This document shows positions 1 through 7,874 of a stretch of DNA of 62,539 nt, piece after piece (within the stretch, counting starts at the first letter, position 1; each line of letters starts with the position of its first letter). The stretch lies in NCBI GenBank assembly GCA_030157785.1, contig JAOAUC010000086.1, positions 33,883 to 96,421 of the forward strand. The letters are read 5' to 3'. Origin of the DNA: Zoogloea oleivorans. Lineage in GTDB: Bacteria; Pseudomonadota; Gammaproteobacteria; Burkholderiales; Rhodocyclaceae. A program made the position numbers and the translations under genes. The notes under the pieces are model-generated. The model did not search any database, was not told where the DNA came from, and worked only from the letters and a program-made list of their open reading frames with translations.

Positions 1-542
1 CCGAACAGCGGGCCCGCACCGAGGAAGCGGCGCATCAGGTCGAGGCCATTTCGGCGCCGTTCCCCAATGACGAAGCTATCCAACTCCAGCGCGTCGCAGC
101 ATGGTCCCACGTTGCGTCCGCCCGCTCACAGATACCCGAACAGCGGGCCCGCACCGAGGAAGCGGCGCATCAGGTCGAGGCCATTTCGGCACCGTTCCCC
201 AATGACGAAGCTATCCAACTCCAGCGCGCCGCAGCATGGTCCCACGTTGCCTACGCCCGCTCACAGATGCCCGAACAGCGGGCACGCACCGAGGAAGCGG
301 CGCATCAGGTCGAGGCCATCGCTGCTCCTTTGATCAATGACGAAAAAATGCAAGTCCTGCGCGCCGCAGCATGGTCCTGCGTTGCCTCCGCCCGCTCACA
401 GATGCCCGAGCAGCGGGCCCGCACCGAGGAAGCGGCGCATCAGGTCGACGCCATTTCGGCACTGTTCCCCAATGACGAAGCTATCCAAATCCGGCGCGTC
501 GAAGCATGGTCCCACGTTGCCTCCGCCCGCTCACAGATGACT
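1..542 (+). repeat. Direct tandem repeat, 135-bp unit, four copies
   Basis: A 135-bp unit recurs at bases 3, 138, 273 and 408 with only scattered substitutions; the third unit differs most in its middle (around 320-365). The period is a multiple of three and keeps the reading frame open. The array continues past the left window edge, so the copy number is a minimum. Confidence 0.9.
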
Positions 543-563
543 GAACACGATAACCAATCCTGA
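1..563 (+). CDS. 45-residue tandem-repeat protein, 3' part only
   Basis: The reading frame is open from the left edge (first full codon at base 3) to a TGA at 561-563, so the start lies outside the window. It encodes four almost identical 45-residue units, with a 135-bp period (units begin near 3, 138, 273 and 408), and ends with a short unique tail. Each unit begins EQRARTEEAAHQVEAI, has a central FPND turn and ends AAWSHVASARSQMP, which predicts two helices per unit and resembles TPR-like solenoids. I do not recognise a family. In-frame ATGs inside the repeats could be mistaken for starts. Likely a helical repeat protein; function unknown. Confidence 0.6.
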   Translation, partial: EQRARTEEAAHQVEAISAPFPNDEAIQLQRVAAWSHVASARSQIPEQRARTEEAAHQVEAISAPFPNDEAIQLQRAAAWSHVAYARSQMPEQRARTEEAAHQVEAIAAPLINDEKMQVLRAAAWSCVASARSQMPEQRARTEEAAHQVDAISALFPNDEAIQIRRVEAWSHVASARSQMTEHDNQS

Positions 564-805
564 TGGTGGCTTTGGTAGTGAACGTCCGCTTTCTCAATCC
601 GCCCATTTCCGCTTTGGGTCGGAAGTTTGCATTCGCGGGATCAGAAAACTGCCGTTCGTGGTCCGCGGTACTGAATGGCAGGTAAGCGTCAGACTGCTGC
701 CTGATTTTGAACATTCAGCCAACGACCGCAATGGCCGACAACCCGCCCCCATCCAAGTTCTCCTTGTCCCGGTTCAGGCGGCACCAAACACTTGAGGAGT
801 CCATC

Positions 806-1279
806 ATGCAAGTCAGCCTCGTCACCCGTCAGCCCGCAACGCTTGCCGGCTTTCGGCACCTCGGCCCCTATGGAGCGGCTGTCGCGCGCTTCTGGCAGGA
901 GACTTATGTGCCGTGGGCTGTCATGAACAAGCTCGGACCCGATCATGCGCGCTACGGGATCAGCCATGACGACCCGGCCATCACCGCGCCCGAGCAATGC
1001 CGGTACGACGCCTGCGCGGAAGTCGCGCCCGATTTCGTGGCGACGGGTGGCGCGCTCAAGGCGACCCTGCCCGGTGGCCAGTACGCGGTGCGCCATTTCC
1101 GGGGCACGGTCGAACAAGTGGGTGAGGCATGGGCGGCGCTACTGCGCGAATGGCTTCCGTCCAGCGGGTTTCAGCGCGATGCCCGCCCCTGCTTCGAGTA
1201 CTACCCGAAGGGCGCGGCCTGCGATGCCGCTACAGGGGAGTTCGAGTGCGAAATCTGCGTTCCGGTCGTGCCGCTCTAG
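806..1279 (+). CDS. GyrI-like / AraC effector-binding domain protein
   Basis: A 157-residue single-domain protein of the GyrI-like small-molecule-binding superfamily (SHS2 fold), which also forms the effector domain of some AraC and MerR regulators. The beginning (MQVSLVTRQPATLAGFRHLGPY) and the distal ECEICVPVVPL strand are typical of the family. No DNA-binding domain is present, so it is a stand-alone version. I chose the ATG at 806 because a TGAGGAG ribosome site lies 7-9 bases upstream; a longer frame starting at 707 has no such site. It stands alone, convergent with the cytochrome c gene, with a shared terminator between them. The ligand is unknown. Confidence 0.75.
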   Translation: MQVSLVTRQPATLAGFRHLGPYGAAVARFWQETYVPWAVMNKLGPDHARYGISHDDPAITAPEQCRYDACAEVAPDFVATGGALKATLPGGQYAVRHFRGTVEQVGEAWAALLREWLPSSGFQRDARPCFEYYPKGAACDAATGEFECEICVPVVPL

Positions 1280-1286
1280 CAAATAA

Positions 1287-1315
1287 AAAGGGGCCTGCCG
1301 AAGCAAGCCCCCTTT
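1287..1315. terminator. Shared terminator between convergent genes
   Basis: Inverted repeat AAAGGGGCCTGC / GCAAGCCCCCTTT around a CGAA-containing loop, with A-rich and T-rich flanks. It lies between the stops of the GyrI-like gene (+) and the cytochrome c gene (-) and could act in both directions. Confidence 0.75.
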
Positions 1316-1334
1316 CAATGCATCAGCCCCGCAA

Positions 1335-1727
1335 TTACTTCAGCGTCGCCAGATAGGCGATCAGATCGGCCCGTTCGGCCGCGCTGGCCAGACCGTCGTA
1401 CTTCATCTTGCCGCCCGGCACGAGCTTCTTCGGCGCGGTCACGTAGGCGTCGATCTTGTCGGGAGTCCAGGTGATGCCGCTGGACTTGAGGGCGTCGGAA
1501 TACTCCACGTCCGCGATGGTCGCGGCCTTGCGGCCGACGATGCCGAAGGAGGACGGGCCCTTCTTGTTCTTGCCTTCGCGGGCGCTGTGACACTCGGCGC
1601 ATTCGGTGGCAAACACGTCCTTGCCCTTGGCCACGTCACCCGCGGCGCAGGCTTCGAGGCTCAGGGTGCAGGCCAGCGGGGCCAGCACAAGCAGCAAGGC
1701 AGAACGGAAACGGGTAATCGTTTTCAT
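1335..1727 (-). CDS. Class I monoheme cytochrome c, periplasmic
   Basis: A 130-residue precursor with a signal peptide (about residues 1-29), one CAECH heme site (Cys43, Cys46, His47) and a distal PGGKMKY segment whose Met108 is the probable sixth ligand. This is the cytochrome c2/c550-like layout of soluble electron carriers. I chose the second in-frame Met (MKTITRF) because it starts a clean signal peptide. It is the last gene of an apparent operon b561 / Cyc2-like protein / cytochrome c, 14 bases after the Cyc2-like stop. It probably shuttles electrons in the periplasm between the outer-membrane cytochrome and inner-membrane carriers (inferred from context). Confidence 0.88.
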   Translation of the reverse strand: MKTITRFRSALLLVLAPLACTLSLEACAAGDVAKGKDVFATECAECHSAREGKNKKGPSSFGIVGRKAATIADVEYSDALKSSGITWTPDKIDAYVTAPKKLVPGGKMKYDGLASAAERADLIAYLATLK

Positions 1728-1741
1728 CGCGGCACACTCCA

Positions 1742-3142
1742 TCAGAACGAGGTCCAGGCGAACAGGAACAGGGTGTTGTTGTCCTTGGCGTCACGGCCGG
1801 TACCGTCGTAGTTGTTCTTGGCGCCGTTGTACTTGTTGTACAGGGTGTATTGCGCGCCAAAGCGGACGTTGGCCCACGGGGCGCCCCAGGAGTTTTCCTT
1901 GCCCCATGGGGTCCAGTCGCCCTGCAGGACGTAGCCGGAGGTGTTGGGCGAGCCGTTGGCGAAGCCGTCGCTGTACAGGGTGGCGTCGGAGGTGCCGCGG
2001 GTCACGAAGCGGCCGACAGTGGCGCCCCAGGTCTGCATGTAGTGGTAGGAGGCGTTGAGCTTGAACTCGTTGAGACGGCCCTTCAGGTTATCGGCAGCGT
2101 CGTTGGCGACCAGTTCGTTGCGGGTCTGGCGCTCGCGGATGAAGCTGGTGTTGACGGTGGCCACGTGCTGACGGGTGCCGAGGAACTGGTAAGAGGCATC
2201 GACGCCCAGGTCGCTGAACTTGTTGGAGCCCGGGGTGCTGCGGTCCGGCTGCACGGTGGTGTTGAGGCCGAAGATGCCGGCGTTGAAGGCCTGCTTCTTC
2301 CAGTCCTGGAACATGGCCAGGCGCCAGTACACGGTGCCGCTGCCAACACGGCCGATGTCGTCGGCCTTGCCCAGACCGAACTTGCTCTGCATGGTCACCG
2401 GCAGCGAGCGGTAGGTGCCCAGCTCGGCGTAGATCATGTTGTTCCAGAAGGTGTAGGCCGACACACCGGTGACGCGCTGCTCAAGCCCCCCGTTGATCAG
2501 CGTACCGGCGCCGCCCATGCCGAAGCCGAGGGCCGACGAGGTGTAGGGGAAGCCCCAGATGGTGGTGCTGTTGAAGGGGTCCTGCACGCCCGGGTTGTTA
2601 TGCACCGACAGGCCGAAGACGGTTTCCTTGCCGGCCACTTCGGTGGTGTGGGCGGCCCGGATGTCCATCTGGTCGAGGGCGGTGGAGTGATCGATGCCGC
2701 TGTAGGTGGCCTGGATGAAGGCGCCGATCTTCTCGCTCAGACGGCCGGCCAGGAACAGGGAGGCTTCGTCGACCGGATTGAAGTTGCGGTTCACGCTCAC
2801 GTTGTCGGCAGGCTTTTCCGGCAGGTTCTTGGCGGTCTGGGTGTAGCTGCTGACCAGCATTGCCGACAGGGGAACCTTGCCGCTCTTGCCGTCGGTCTCG
2901 GTGTAGCCGCCGATCTTGAACTTGATGCCGTAGGGCGTCAGTTGCGGGCCGAAGGCCCCCACGTGGCAGGCGGCGCAGTCGGCGCCAGTCTGACGGGCGA
3001 AGCTGGGCACGGCGTGGGCGGCAGGCGCGGCGGCGAGCAGGCCAAGGGCGGCGAGCAGGCCAAGGGCGGCCAGCAGTGCAGAGGCGGAGCCCCGGAGCGC
3101 AGACAGGCGGGTGCGCCGTCCGGCAGTGATGAGCGGATTCAT
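1742..3142 (-). CDS. Cyc2-like fused monoheme cytochrome / outer-membrane beta-barrel
   Basis: A 466-residue protein with a long signal peptide (about 1-44), then a short cytochrome head with PSFARQTG followed by CAACH (residues 56-60), then LTPYGIKFKIGGY, and about 380 residues of alternating hydrophobic strands ending in a C-terminal aromatic residue (AWTSF), as expected of a porin. The PSFARQTG-x2-CxxCH-x-LTPFGR-FKLxGY signature is that of the Cyc2 family and its relatives; Cyc2 proteins oxidise Fe(II) at the cell surface. The start at 3142 gives the signal peptide directly; the longer frame to 3457 only overlaps the b561 gene. The substrate is not provable from sequence, and many Cyc2-like proteins are uncharacterised. 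Confidence 0.75.
   Translation of the reverse strand: MNPLITAGRRTRLSALRGSASALLAALGLLAALGLLAAAPAAHAVPSFARQTGADCAACHVGAFGPQLTPYGIKFKIGGYTETDGKSGKVPLSAMLVSSYTQTAKNLPEKPADNVSVNRNFNPVDEASLFLAGRLSEKIGAFIQATYSGIDHSTALDQMDIRAAHTTEVAGKETVFGLSVHNNPGVQDPFNSTTIWGFPYTSSALGFGMGGAGTLINGGLEQRVTGVSAYTFWNNMIYAELGTYRSLPVTMQSKFGLGKADDIGRVGSGTVYWRLAMFQDWKKQAFNAGIFGLNTTVQPDRSTPGSNKFSDLGVDASYQFLGTRQHVATVNTSFIRERQTRNELVANDAADNLKGRLNEFKLNASYHYMQTWGATVGRFVTRGTSDATLYSDGFANGSPNTSGYVLQGDWTPWGKENSWGAPWANVRFGAQYTLYNKYNGAKNNYDGTGRDAKDNNTLFLFAWTSF
3032..3067 (-). repeat. 18-bp direct repeat inside the signal peptide
   Basis: Two exact 18-bp copies (3032-3049 and 3050-3067) plus a degenerate third encode the repeated LLAALG of the hydrophobic core of the Cyc2-like signal peptide. 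The unit is a multiple of three, so slippage would change the core length without a frameshift. Confidence 0.8.
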
Positions 3143-3186
3143 GATCGTCCTTTTATTGAGAGTGCAAGAAAGCGGGAGACGCGTGT

Positions 3187-3771
3187 TCAGCGCTGGCGGG
3201 CCGGCCACATGGCGCGCAGCACGTTGTCGCGCTTCACGAAGTGGTGAAAGAGCGCGGCGGCGGCATGCACGCCCACCAGGCCGAGCAGCAGCCAGGCGCC
3301 GGCCTCGTGGTATTCGGCGAGGTCGTCGGCCAGATCTTCGTCCTGCCCGACCAGCGGCGGCAGGGTGACCAGGCCAAAGAAGGAAACCGGCTTGCCGTTG
3401 GCGCTCGACAGGGCCCAGCCGATCAGCGGCAGGGCGAGCAACAAGGCGTAGAGGCACAGATGGGCAGCCTCGGCGGCCAGGTGGGCCGGCAGGGACATGT
3501 CCGCACTGGGTGGCAGCGGGCTGTTCTTGATGCGCACGACGATGCGCGCCAGGGCCAGCAGGGCCACGGTGAGGCCGATGCTGCGGTGGAGGTTGATCAG
3601 GGCCGTGCGCAGCGCCTTCTCTTCGATGCCTTCACGGACAAAGATCAGGCCCACCACCAGGACGATGAGGATCAGCGTGGCCCAGTGAAAGAAGATCATC
3701 GCCCGCGGCCGGCGCACGTGGGCTGAAATCAGGGGGGAGGTGCTGCCGAGGTCTTGCGATTGTCCGTTCAT
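3187..3771 (-). CDS. Cytochrome b561 family protein
   Basis: A 194-residue inner-membrane protein with four predicted membrane helices and four histidines placed like the two-heme-b ligands of the bacterial b561 (CybB/YodB) family: His29 (FHW), His62 (NLHR), His155 (EYHEAG) and His169 (GVHAAAALFHH). The ATG at 3771 is preferred to an upstream in-frame start because the hydrophilic leader before helix 1 is then of normal length. It lies 44 bases upstream of the Cyc2-like gene on the same strand, suggesting an electron-transfer module linking quinone pool, periplasm and outer membrane. Direction of electron flow is not evident. Confidence 0.88.
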   Translation of the reverse strand: MNGQSQDLGSTSPLISAHVRRPRAMIFFHWATLILIVLVVGLIFVREGIEEKALRTALINLHRSIGLTVALLALARIVVRIKNSPLPPSADMSLPAHLAAEAAHLCLYALLLALPLIGWALSSANGKPVSFFGLVTLPPLVGQDEDLADDLAEYHEAGAWLLLGLVGVHAAAALFHHFVKRDNVLRAMWPARQR

Positions 3772-3854
3772 GGCCTTGTCCGTCCGCGTTGCTGGAAACG
3801 CGACGGACATTAGCGGACGCTAACCTTCAATTGCCTGACAGTCCTGCGCTTCTT

Positions 3855-5249
3855 TCAGCCCCGGGGCACGAGGGACGCCGGAAAACAGACCCGCACACGG
3901 GTGCCGGCGCCGTGCTCACCGGTGCCGACCAGCACTTCGGCGGCATGCCGGTCGGCTACTTCCTTGACGATGGCGAGGCCCAGGCCGGTGCCCGGGCCAA
4001 GGCTGTCGGCAATCCGGTAGAAGCGCTCGAAGACCCGGCTACGCTCGCTTTCGGGAATCCCCGGGCCGTCGTCTTCCACCTCGACAAAGGGGCCGTCGTC
4101 GGCGCTGTCGCCACAGCGGGCCGTTACCTTGCCCCCCGCCGGGGTGTAGTTGATGGCGTTCTCGACAAGATTGGCGAGCATCTCGCGCAACATCCAGCGG
4201 GAACCCTCCACCGTCACCGGGCTGGTCTCGCAGCCCAGGTCGATGCCTTTGGCCAGTGCCGCGTCGAGCAGGTCGGAAACGCCTTCTTCGAGCAACTCCG
4301 CCAGCGCCACCGGATGGTGGTCGCTGATCAGCGCCCCTTCCGAGGACGAGCGCGCCAGCGCCAGCATCTGGTGAATGAAGTGAATCAGCCGCCGGGTGGA
4401 CTCCTGCAGCCGTTCGATGCGCGGACGCGCCTCCTCCGGCAAGGCCGTCACCGCCAGTTCGAGCTGGGTCTGCAAGCCGGCCAGGGGCGTGCGCAACTGG
4501 TGGGCGGAGTTGGAAAGAAAGGTCTGCTGGGCCTGGCTGGCCCGCCCCAGGTGGTTCATCAGGCGATTGATGGCGCGCACCAGCGGGCCTGCCTCGCTGG
4601 GCACGTCGGCCTCGGGAATCGGACTGAAATCGCTGCTGCCGCGCTCGGCAATGCGCTGGCCGAGGGCATCGAGCGGCTTGAGGGCAAAGCGCACGCCGAA
4701 ATACACGAGCAGCAGCGCCATGGCGATGAGCAGCAGGTTCGGCCAGAAGATCGCCGCCAGAATACGGTTGGCGGCGTGCTTGCGCTTGAGGGTGGTCTCG
4801 GCAACGATCACCGTCGCCGACAGCTTCGGGCTTTCGTAGCGGTAGCTGGCCGTGCGCAGGACGCGCTGACCGAGTTGTGCATCCTGCAGCACCGTCCGGT
4901 TCGCCACGGCCGGACGCGGCAATTGCAACAGCTCCGGATCACCGGCCACCACCTTGTTCTTGTCGTCGAATACGACGTAGAGCACCTTGTCCTCCGCGTC
5001 CGTGCGCAGGATTTCGTCCGCCGCGGGCGGAATATCCACCTCGATGTCCTTGTCGTCGTCGTCCCGTTCCAGGCGGGTGACAAGGGCGATGGCGGTGCTG
5101 GTGAGGGCGTTGTCGTAGGCTTCGCCGGCAATGCTGAGGGCCGAGCGGTAGTCGGCCACCATGCTGACGCCCAGAACGATCAGCAGCGGCCACGAGATAA
5201 AAGTCAGCAGGCGGTGACGGAGGGTTCGTGCTTCAGCGCGCCGGGGCAT
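3855..5249 (-). CDS. Sensor histidine kinase, TctE-like
   Basis: A 464-residue membrane kinase. Helix 1 is at about 14-33, a periplasmic sensor region of about 130 residues (matching the two-component sensor N-terminal type found in TctE) follows, helix 2 is at about 166-188, then a HAMP-like stretch, an H-box with the phospho-acceptor His250 (SNSAHQLRTPL), an N-box (LVENAINYTP, Asn364), and G boxes EDDGPGIP and GTGLGLAI. Its start overlaps the stop of the response regulator gene by 17 bases, so the two are co-translated. TctE relatives often sense carboxylates; the ligand here is unknown. It may control the neighbouring cytochrome operon or the aldehyde dehydrogenase, by position only. Confidence 0.9.
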   Translation of the reverse strand: MPRRAEARTLRHRLLTFISWPLLIVLGVSMVADYRSALSIAGEAYDNALTSTAIALVTRLERDDDDKDIEVDIPPAADEILRTDAEDKVLYVVFDDKNKVVAGDPELLQLPRPAVANRTVLQDAQLGQRVLRTASYRYESPKLSATVIVAETTLKRKHAANRILAAIFWPNLLLIAMALLLVYFGVRFALKPLDALGQRIAERGSSDFSPIPEADVPSEAGPLVRAINRLMNHLGRASQAQQTFLSNSAHQLRTPLAGLQTQLELAVTALPEEARPRIERLQESTRRLIHFIHQMLALARSSSEGALISDHHPVALAELLEEGVSDLLDAALAKGIDLGCETSPVTVEGSRWMLREMLANLVENAINYTPAGGKVTARCGDSADDGPFVEVEDDGPGIPESERSRVFERFYRIADSLGPGTGLGLAIVKEVADRHAAEVLVGTGEHGAGTRVRVCFPASLVPRG

Positions 5250-5919
5250 CCGCCGCCTCCACTTCGATGCGATAACCCACGCCCCGCACGGTGCGGATGC
5301 TCACCCCGCTGTCGGCGAGCTTGCCGCGCAGGCGCGACACGTAGATTTCGACCGCATTGGAGGTGATTTCCTTGTCCCACTGGCTGAGGCTGTCGGCTAG
5401 CTTCTGCTTGCCGACAACCCGTGGCACGGCGATGGCCAGTTGTTCCAGCACGTCCCACTCGCGCCCGGTCAGTTCCAGCGTCACACCTCCCAGACTGGCG
5501 CTGTGGCACTGCACGTCGAGGGCCAGCGGGCCGATGCTCAGCACCAGGCTGGCCGCCGCCCGGCTGCGCCGGATGAGCGCCCGCACGCGGGCCAGCAGCT
5601 CGGGCAGCAAAAAGGGCTTGACCAGGTAATCGTCGCCGCCCACGTCCAGCCCGACAACCCGGTCGTCCAGGCCGTCCCGGGCGGTGAGGATGAGGATGGG
5701 CGTCAGCACACCGCGCCGGCGCACCCGCCGGATCAGCTCCAGCCCGTCCATGCCGGGCAGGCCGATGTCGACGATGGCCAGATCGTAGGCCGTGTGGCCG
5801 AGCACGCCTTCCGCCGGCTCGGCGGCCCCCAGGTGGTCCACCTGGAAGCCTTCCCGCTCCAGCCCTTCCACCAGCCCGGCGGCCAGCGTCACATCGTCTT
5901 CCACCACCAGTACGCGCAT
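5233..5919 (-). CDS. OmpR/PhoB-family response regulator, TctD-like
   Basis: A 228-residue two-domain regulator. The receiver domain has the acidic pair EDD (7-9), phospho-acceptor Asp51 (IVDIGLPG) and the conserved lysine of YLVKPF. A winged helix follows, with SNAVEIYVSRLRGKL and VRGVGYRIE near the end. It is the cognate partner of the downstream sensor kinase, which it overlaps by 17 bases. Ten bases separate it from the ion-channel-like gene upstream, so all may be in one transcript with the aldehyde dehydrogenase. Confidence 0.92.
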   Translation of the reverse strand: MRVLVVEDDVTLAAGLVEGLEREGFQVDHLGAAEPAEGVLGHTAYDLAIVDIGLPGMDGLELIRRVRRRGVLTPILILTARDGLDDRVVGLDVGGDDYLVKPFLLPELLARVRALIRRSRAAASLVLSIGPLALDVQCHSASLGGVTLELTGREWDVLEQLAIAVPRVVGKQKLADSLSQWDKEITSNAVEIYVSRLRGKLADSGVSIRTVRGVGYRIEVEAADAPAR

Positions 5920-5928
5920 AGGATTTCC

Positions 5929-6357
5929 TCAGGACGCGTCGCTCCAGAAACGTTCCATGGCGATGTAGGTGTAGGACGCCGACCAGCCGATCAGGAGCAG
6001 GCCGTTGAGGGCCTCAACCCCGGCCAGCAGGCGCACGGCACCGCCGGGCACCACGTCGCCGTAGCCGAGGGAGGTGTAGGTTTCCGCCGAAAAATACAGG
6101 GAGACATCGAGGGAGAAACGGCTGGAATCATCCAGCGTGCCCAGGCCGGCAAAGCGCACCAGCCCGTAGATGGCCAGCGCGTAAAGGCCGATCTCGACCA
6201 CGTGGGCCAGAAACGTGGTGATGATGACGACGATGAGCTTGGCCCGCGGCCGGATCCGCAATACCGGCAGGACACTGGTGAGCCCGCGCAGCACTTCGTA
6301 GTGGATCACCGTCGTCAGGATCAGCAGTGTCAGACACACCAGAACAACCAGCAGCAT
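5929..6357 (-). CDS. Small ion-channel-like protein (two-helix K+ channel pore)
   Basis: A 142-residue membrane protein. It has hydrophobic helices near 1-20 and 41-69, then a pore module: a re-entrant segment with the selectivity-filter sequence TSLGYGDV (95-102) and a final helix at about 107-132. The GYGD core is diagnostic of K+-selective pores of the Ion_trans_2 type; there is no cytoplasmic ligand-binding domain. It sits between an aldehyde dehydrogenase and a two-component regulator. Role in membrane potential or K+ flux is inferred from the family only. Confidence 0.8.
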   Translation of the reverse strand: MLLVVLVCLTLLILTTVIHYEVLRGLTSVLPVLRIRPRAKLIVVIITTFLAHVVEIGLYALAIYGLVRFAGLGTLDDSSRFSLDVSLYFSAETYTSLGYGDVVPGGAVRLLAGVEALNGLLLIGWSASYTYIAMERFWSDAS

Positions 6358-6372
6358 TTCCCGTGTTCCGGC

Positions 6373-7803
6373 TTAGTCGCCGTATCCGATGATCGCCTTC
6401 ACCTCGAGGAATTCCTCGATCCCGAAGGCGCCCCACTCGCGGCCGAGGCCAGACTGCTTGTAGCCGCCGAAGGGGCCGGCCAGGTCCAGCTGCGCGCCAT
6501 TAAGGTGCACGTTGCCGGTACGCAGGCGCCGCGCCACGGCCCGGGCACGCCCCAGGTCGGCCGATGACACGTAGCCCGACAGGCCATACACCGTGTCGTT
6601 GGCGATGCGGATGGCGTCCTCTTCATCCTTGTAGCTGAGGATGGACAGCACCGGGCCGAAGATTTCCTCGCGGGAGATGGTCATCTCGGGCGTCACGCGG
6701 CTGAAGATGGTCGGCCGGGTGTAGAAACCACGCTCGATGCCCTCCGGCCGGCCGGGGCCGCCAGCGACCACTTTGGCGCCCTCGGCGATGCCGGTAGCGA
6801 TGAGTTCCTGCACGCGCTTGAACTGGGCCTCGTTGGCCAGCGGGCCCATGGTGGTGCCGTCGGCCAGCGGGTCGCCAACAACGACGCGGGCCAGGGTGGC
6901 GGCGGCGATCTCTTCAACTTCATCGAGCCGGCTTTCAGGCACCAGCATGCGCGAAGGGGCATTGCAGTTCTGGCCGCTGTTGGTCAGCAGGGTCAGCACG
7001 CCCACCTTCACCATCTTTGCGAAGTCGGCATCGTCGAGGAGGATGTTGGCCGACTTGCCGCCGAGTTCCAGGGCCACCTTCTTGACCGTATCGGCGGCGG
7101 CCTTCATGACCAGCTTGCCGGCCCGGGTGGAGCCGGTGAAGGACATCATGTCCACGTCCGGATGGCTGGAGAGGGGCGCGCCGACACCGGGGCCGTCACC
7201 GTTCACCAGGTTGAAGACGCCCGCCGGCACACCGGCTGCGTCGAGGATTTCGGCCAGAATGATGGCCGAGAACGGCGCCAGTTCGCTGGGCTTGAGGACC
7301 ATCGTGCAGCCGGCAGCCAGCGCCGGGGCGATCTTGCAGGCCATCTGGTTGGCCGGCCAGTTCCACGGGGTGATCAGACCGCAAACGCCAATCGGCTCGC
7401 GCAGGATGCGGGTGCTGCCGCGGGCGCTTTCAAAGGTGAAATCCTTCAGCGCGGTGGCGGCCATGTTGAAATGGGCCAGCCCGGAACCCACCTGCCCCGT
7501 GCTCGCGAGGGCCTTGAAGGGCGCGCCCATCTCTTCGCAAATGGCCTCGGCCATGTCCTTGAAGCGGGCCTTGTAGGCGGCGCCGATGCGCGCCAGCAGG
7601 TCGAGGCGCTCTTCGCGGGTGGTCAGGGAGAAAGCCGGAAAGGCTGCACGGGCAGCGGCCACGGCACGCTCCACGTCGGCAGCGCTGCCCATGGCAATGG
7701 TGCCGGCAAGCGCTTCGGTGGCCGGGTTGATCACGTCCAGGCGGGCATCCCCTGCGGGCTCAACCCATTGGCCGTTGATGTAGAACTGGTGGTAATTGCG
7801 CAT
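6373..7803 (-). CDS. NAD(P)-dependent aldehyde dehydrogenase family protein
   Basis: A 476-residue cytosolic enzyme of the ALDH superfamily, oxidising an aldehyde to an acid with NAD(P)+. Visible motifs are the oxyanion Asn147 in TPWNWP, the nucleotide-binding FTGSTRAGK stretch (222-230), catalytic base Glu246 in ELGGK, and the nucleophile Cys280 in SGQNCNAPSR. The length is normal for the family. The substrate cannot be read; the FAD-free, CoA-independent architecture excludes the methylmalonate-semialdehyde and PutA types. It heads the minus-strand run that continues into the channel and two-component genes, 15 bases downstream. Confidence 0.88.
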   Translation of the reverse strand: MRNYHQFYINGQWVEPAGDARLDVINPATEALAGTIAMGSAADVERAVAAARAAFPAFSLTTREERLDLLARIGAAYKARFKDMAEAICEEMGAPFKALASTGQVGSGLAHFNMAATALKDFTFESARGSTRILREPIGVCGLITPWNWPANQMACKIAPALAAGCTMVLKPSELAPFSAIILAEILDAAGVPAGVFNLVNGDGPGVGAPLSSHPDVDMMSFTGSTRAGKLVMKAAADTVKKVALELGGKSANILLDDADFAKMVKVGVLTLLTNSGQNCNAPSRMLVPESRLDEVEEIAAATLARVVVGDPLADGTTMGPLANEAQFKRVQELIATGIAEGAKVVAGGPGRPEGIERGFYTRPTIFSRVTPEMTISREEIFGPVLSILSYKDEEDAIRIANDTVYGLSGYVSSADLGRARAVARRLRTGNVHLNGAQLDLAGPFGGYKQSGLGREWGAFGIEEFLEVKAIIGYGD

Positions 7804-7874
7804 GGTCTCCGTCCTCTCTTGTTATGGCAAAAGAGACAAGGTACCGGAAACAACGGGGCGTGAGAAAGCCCGGT

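Noticed and set aside
564..805. Possible small gene or RNA between the repeat protein and the GyrI-like gene
   Set aside because: No convincing start, hairpin or conserved motif was seen; it may be a degraded repeat or spacer.
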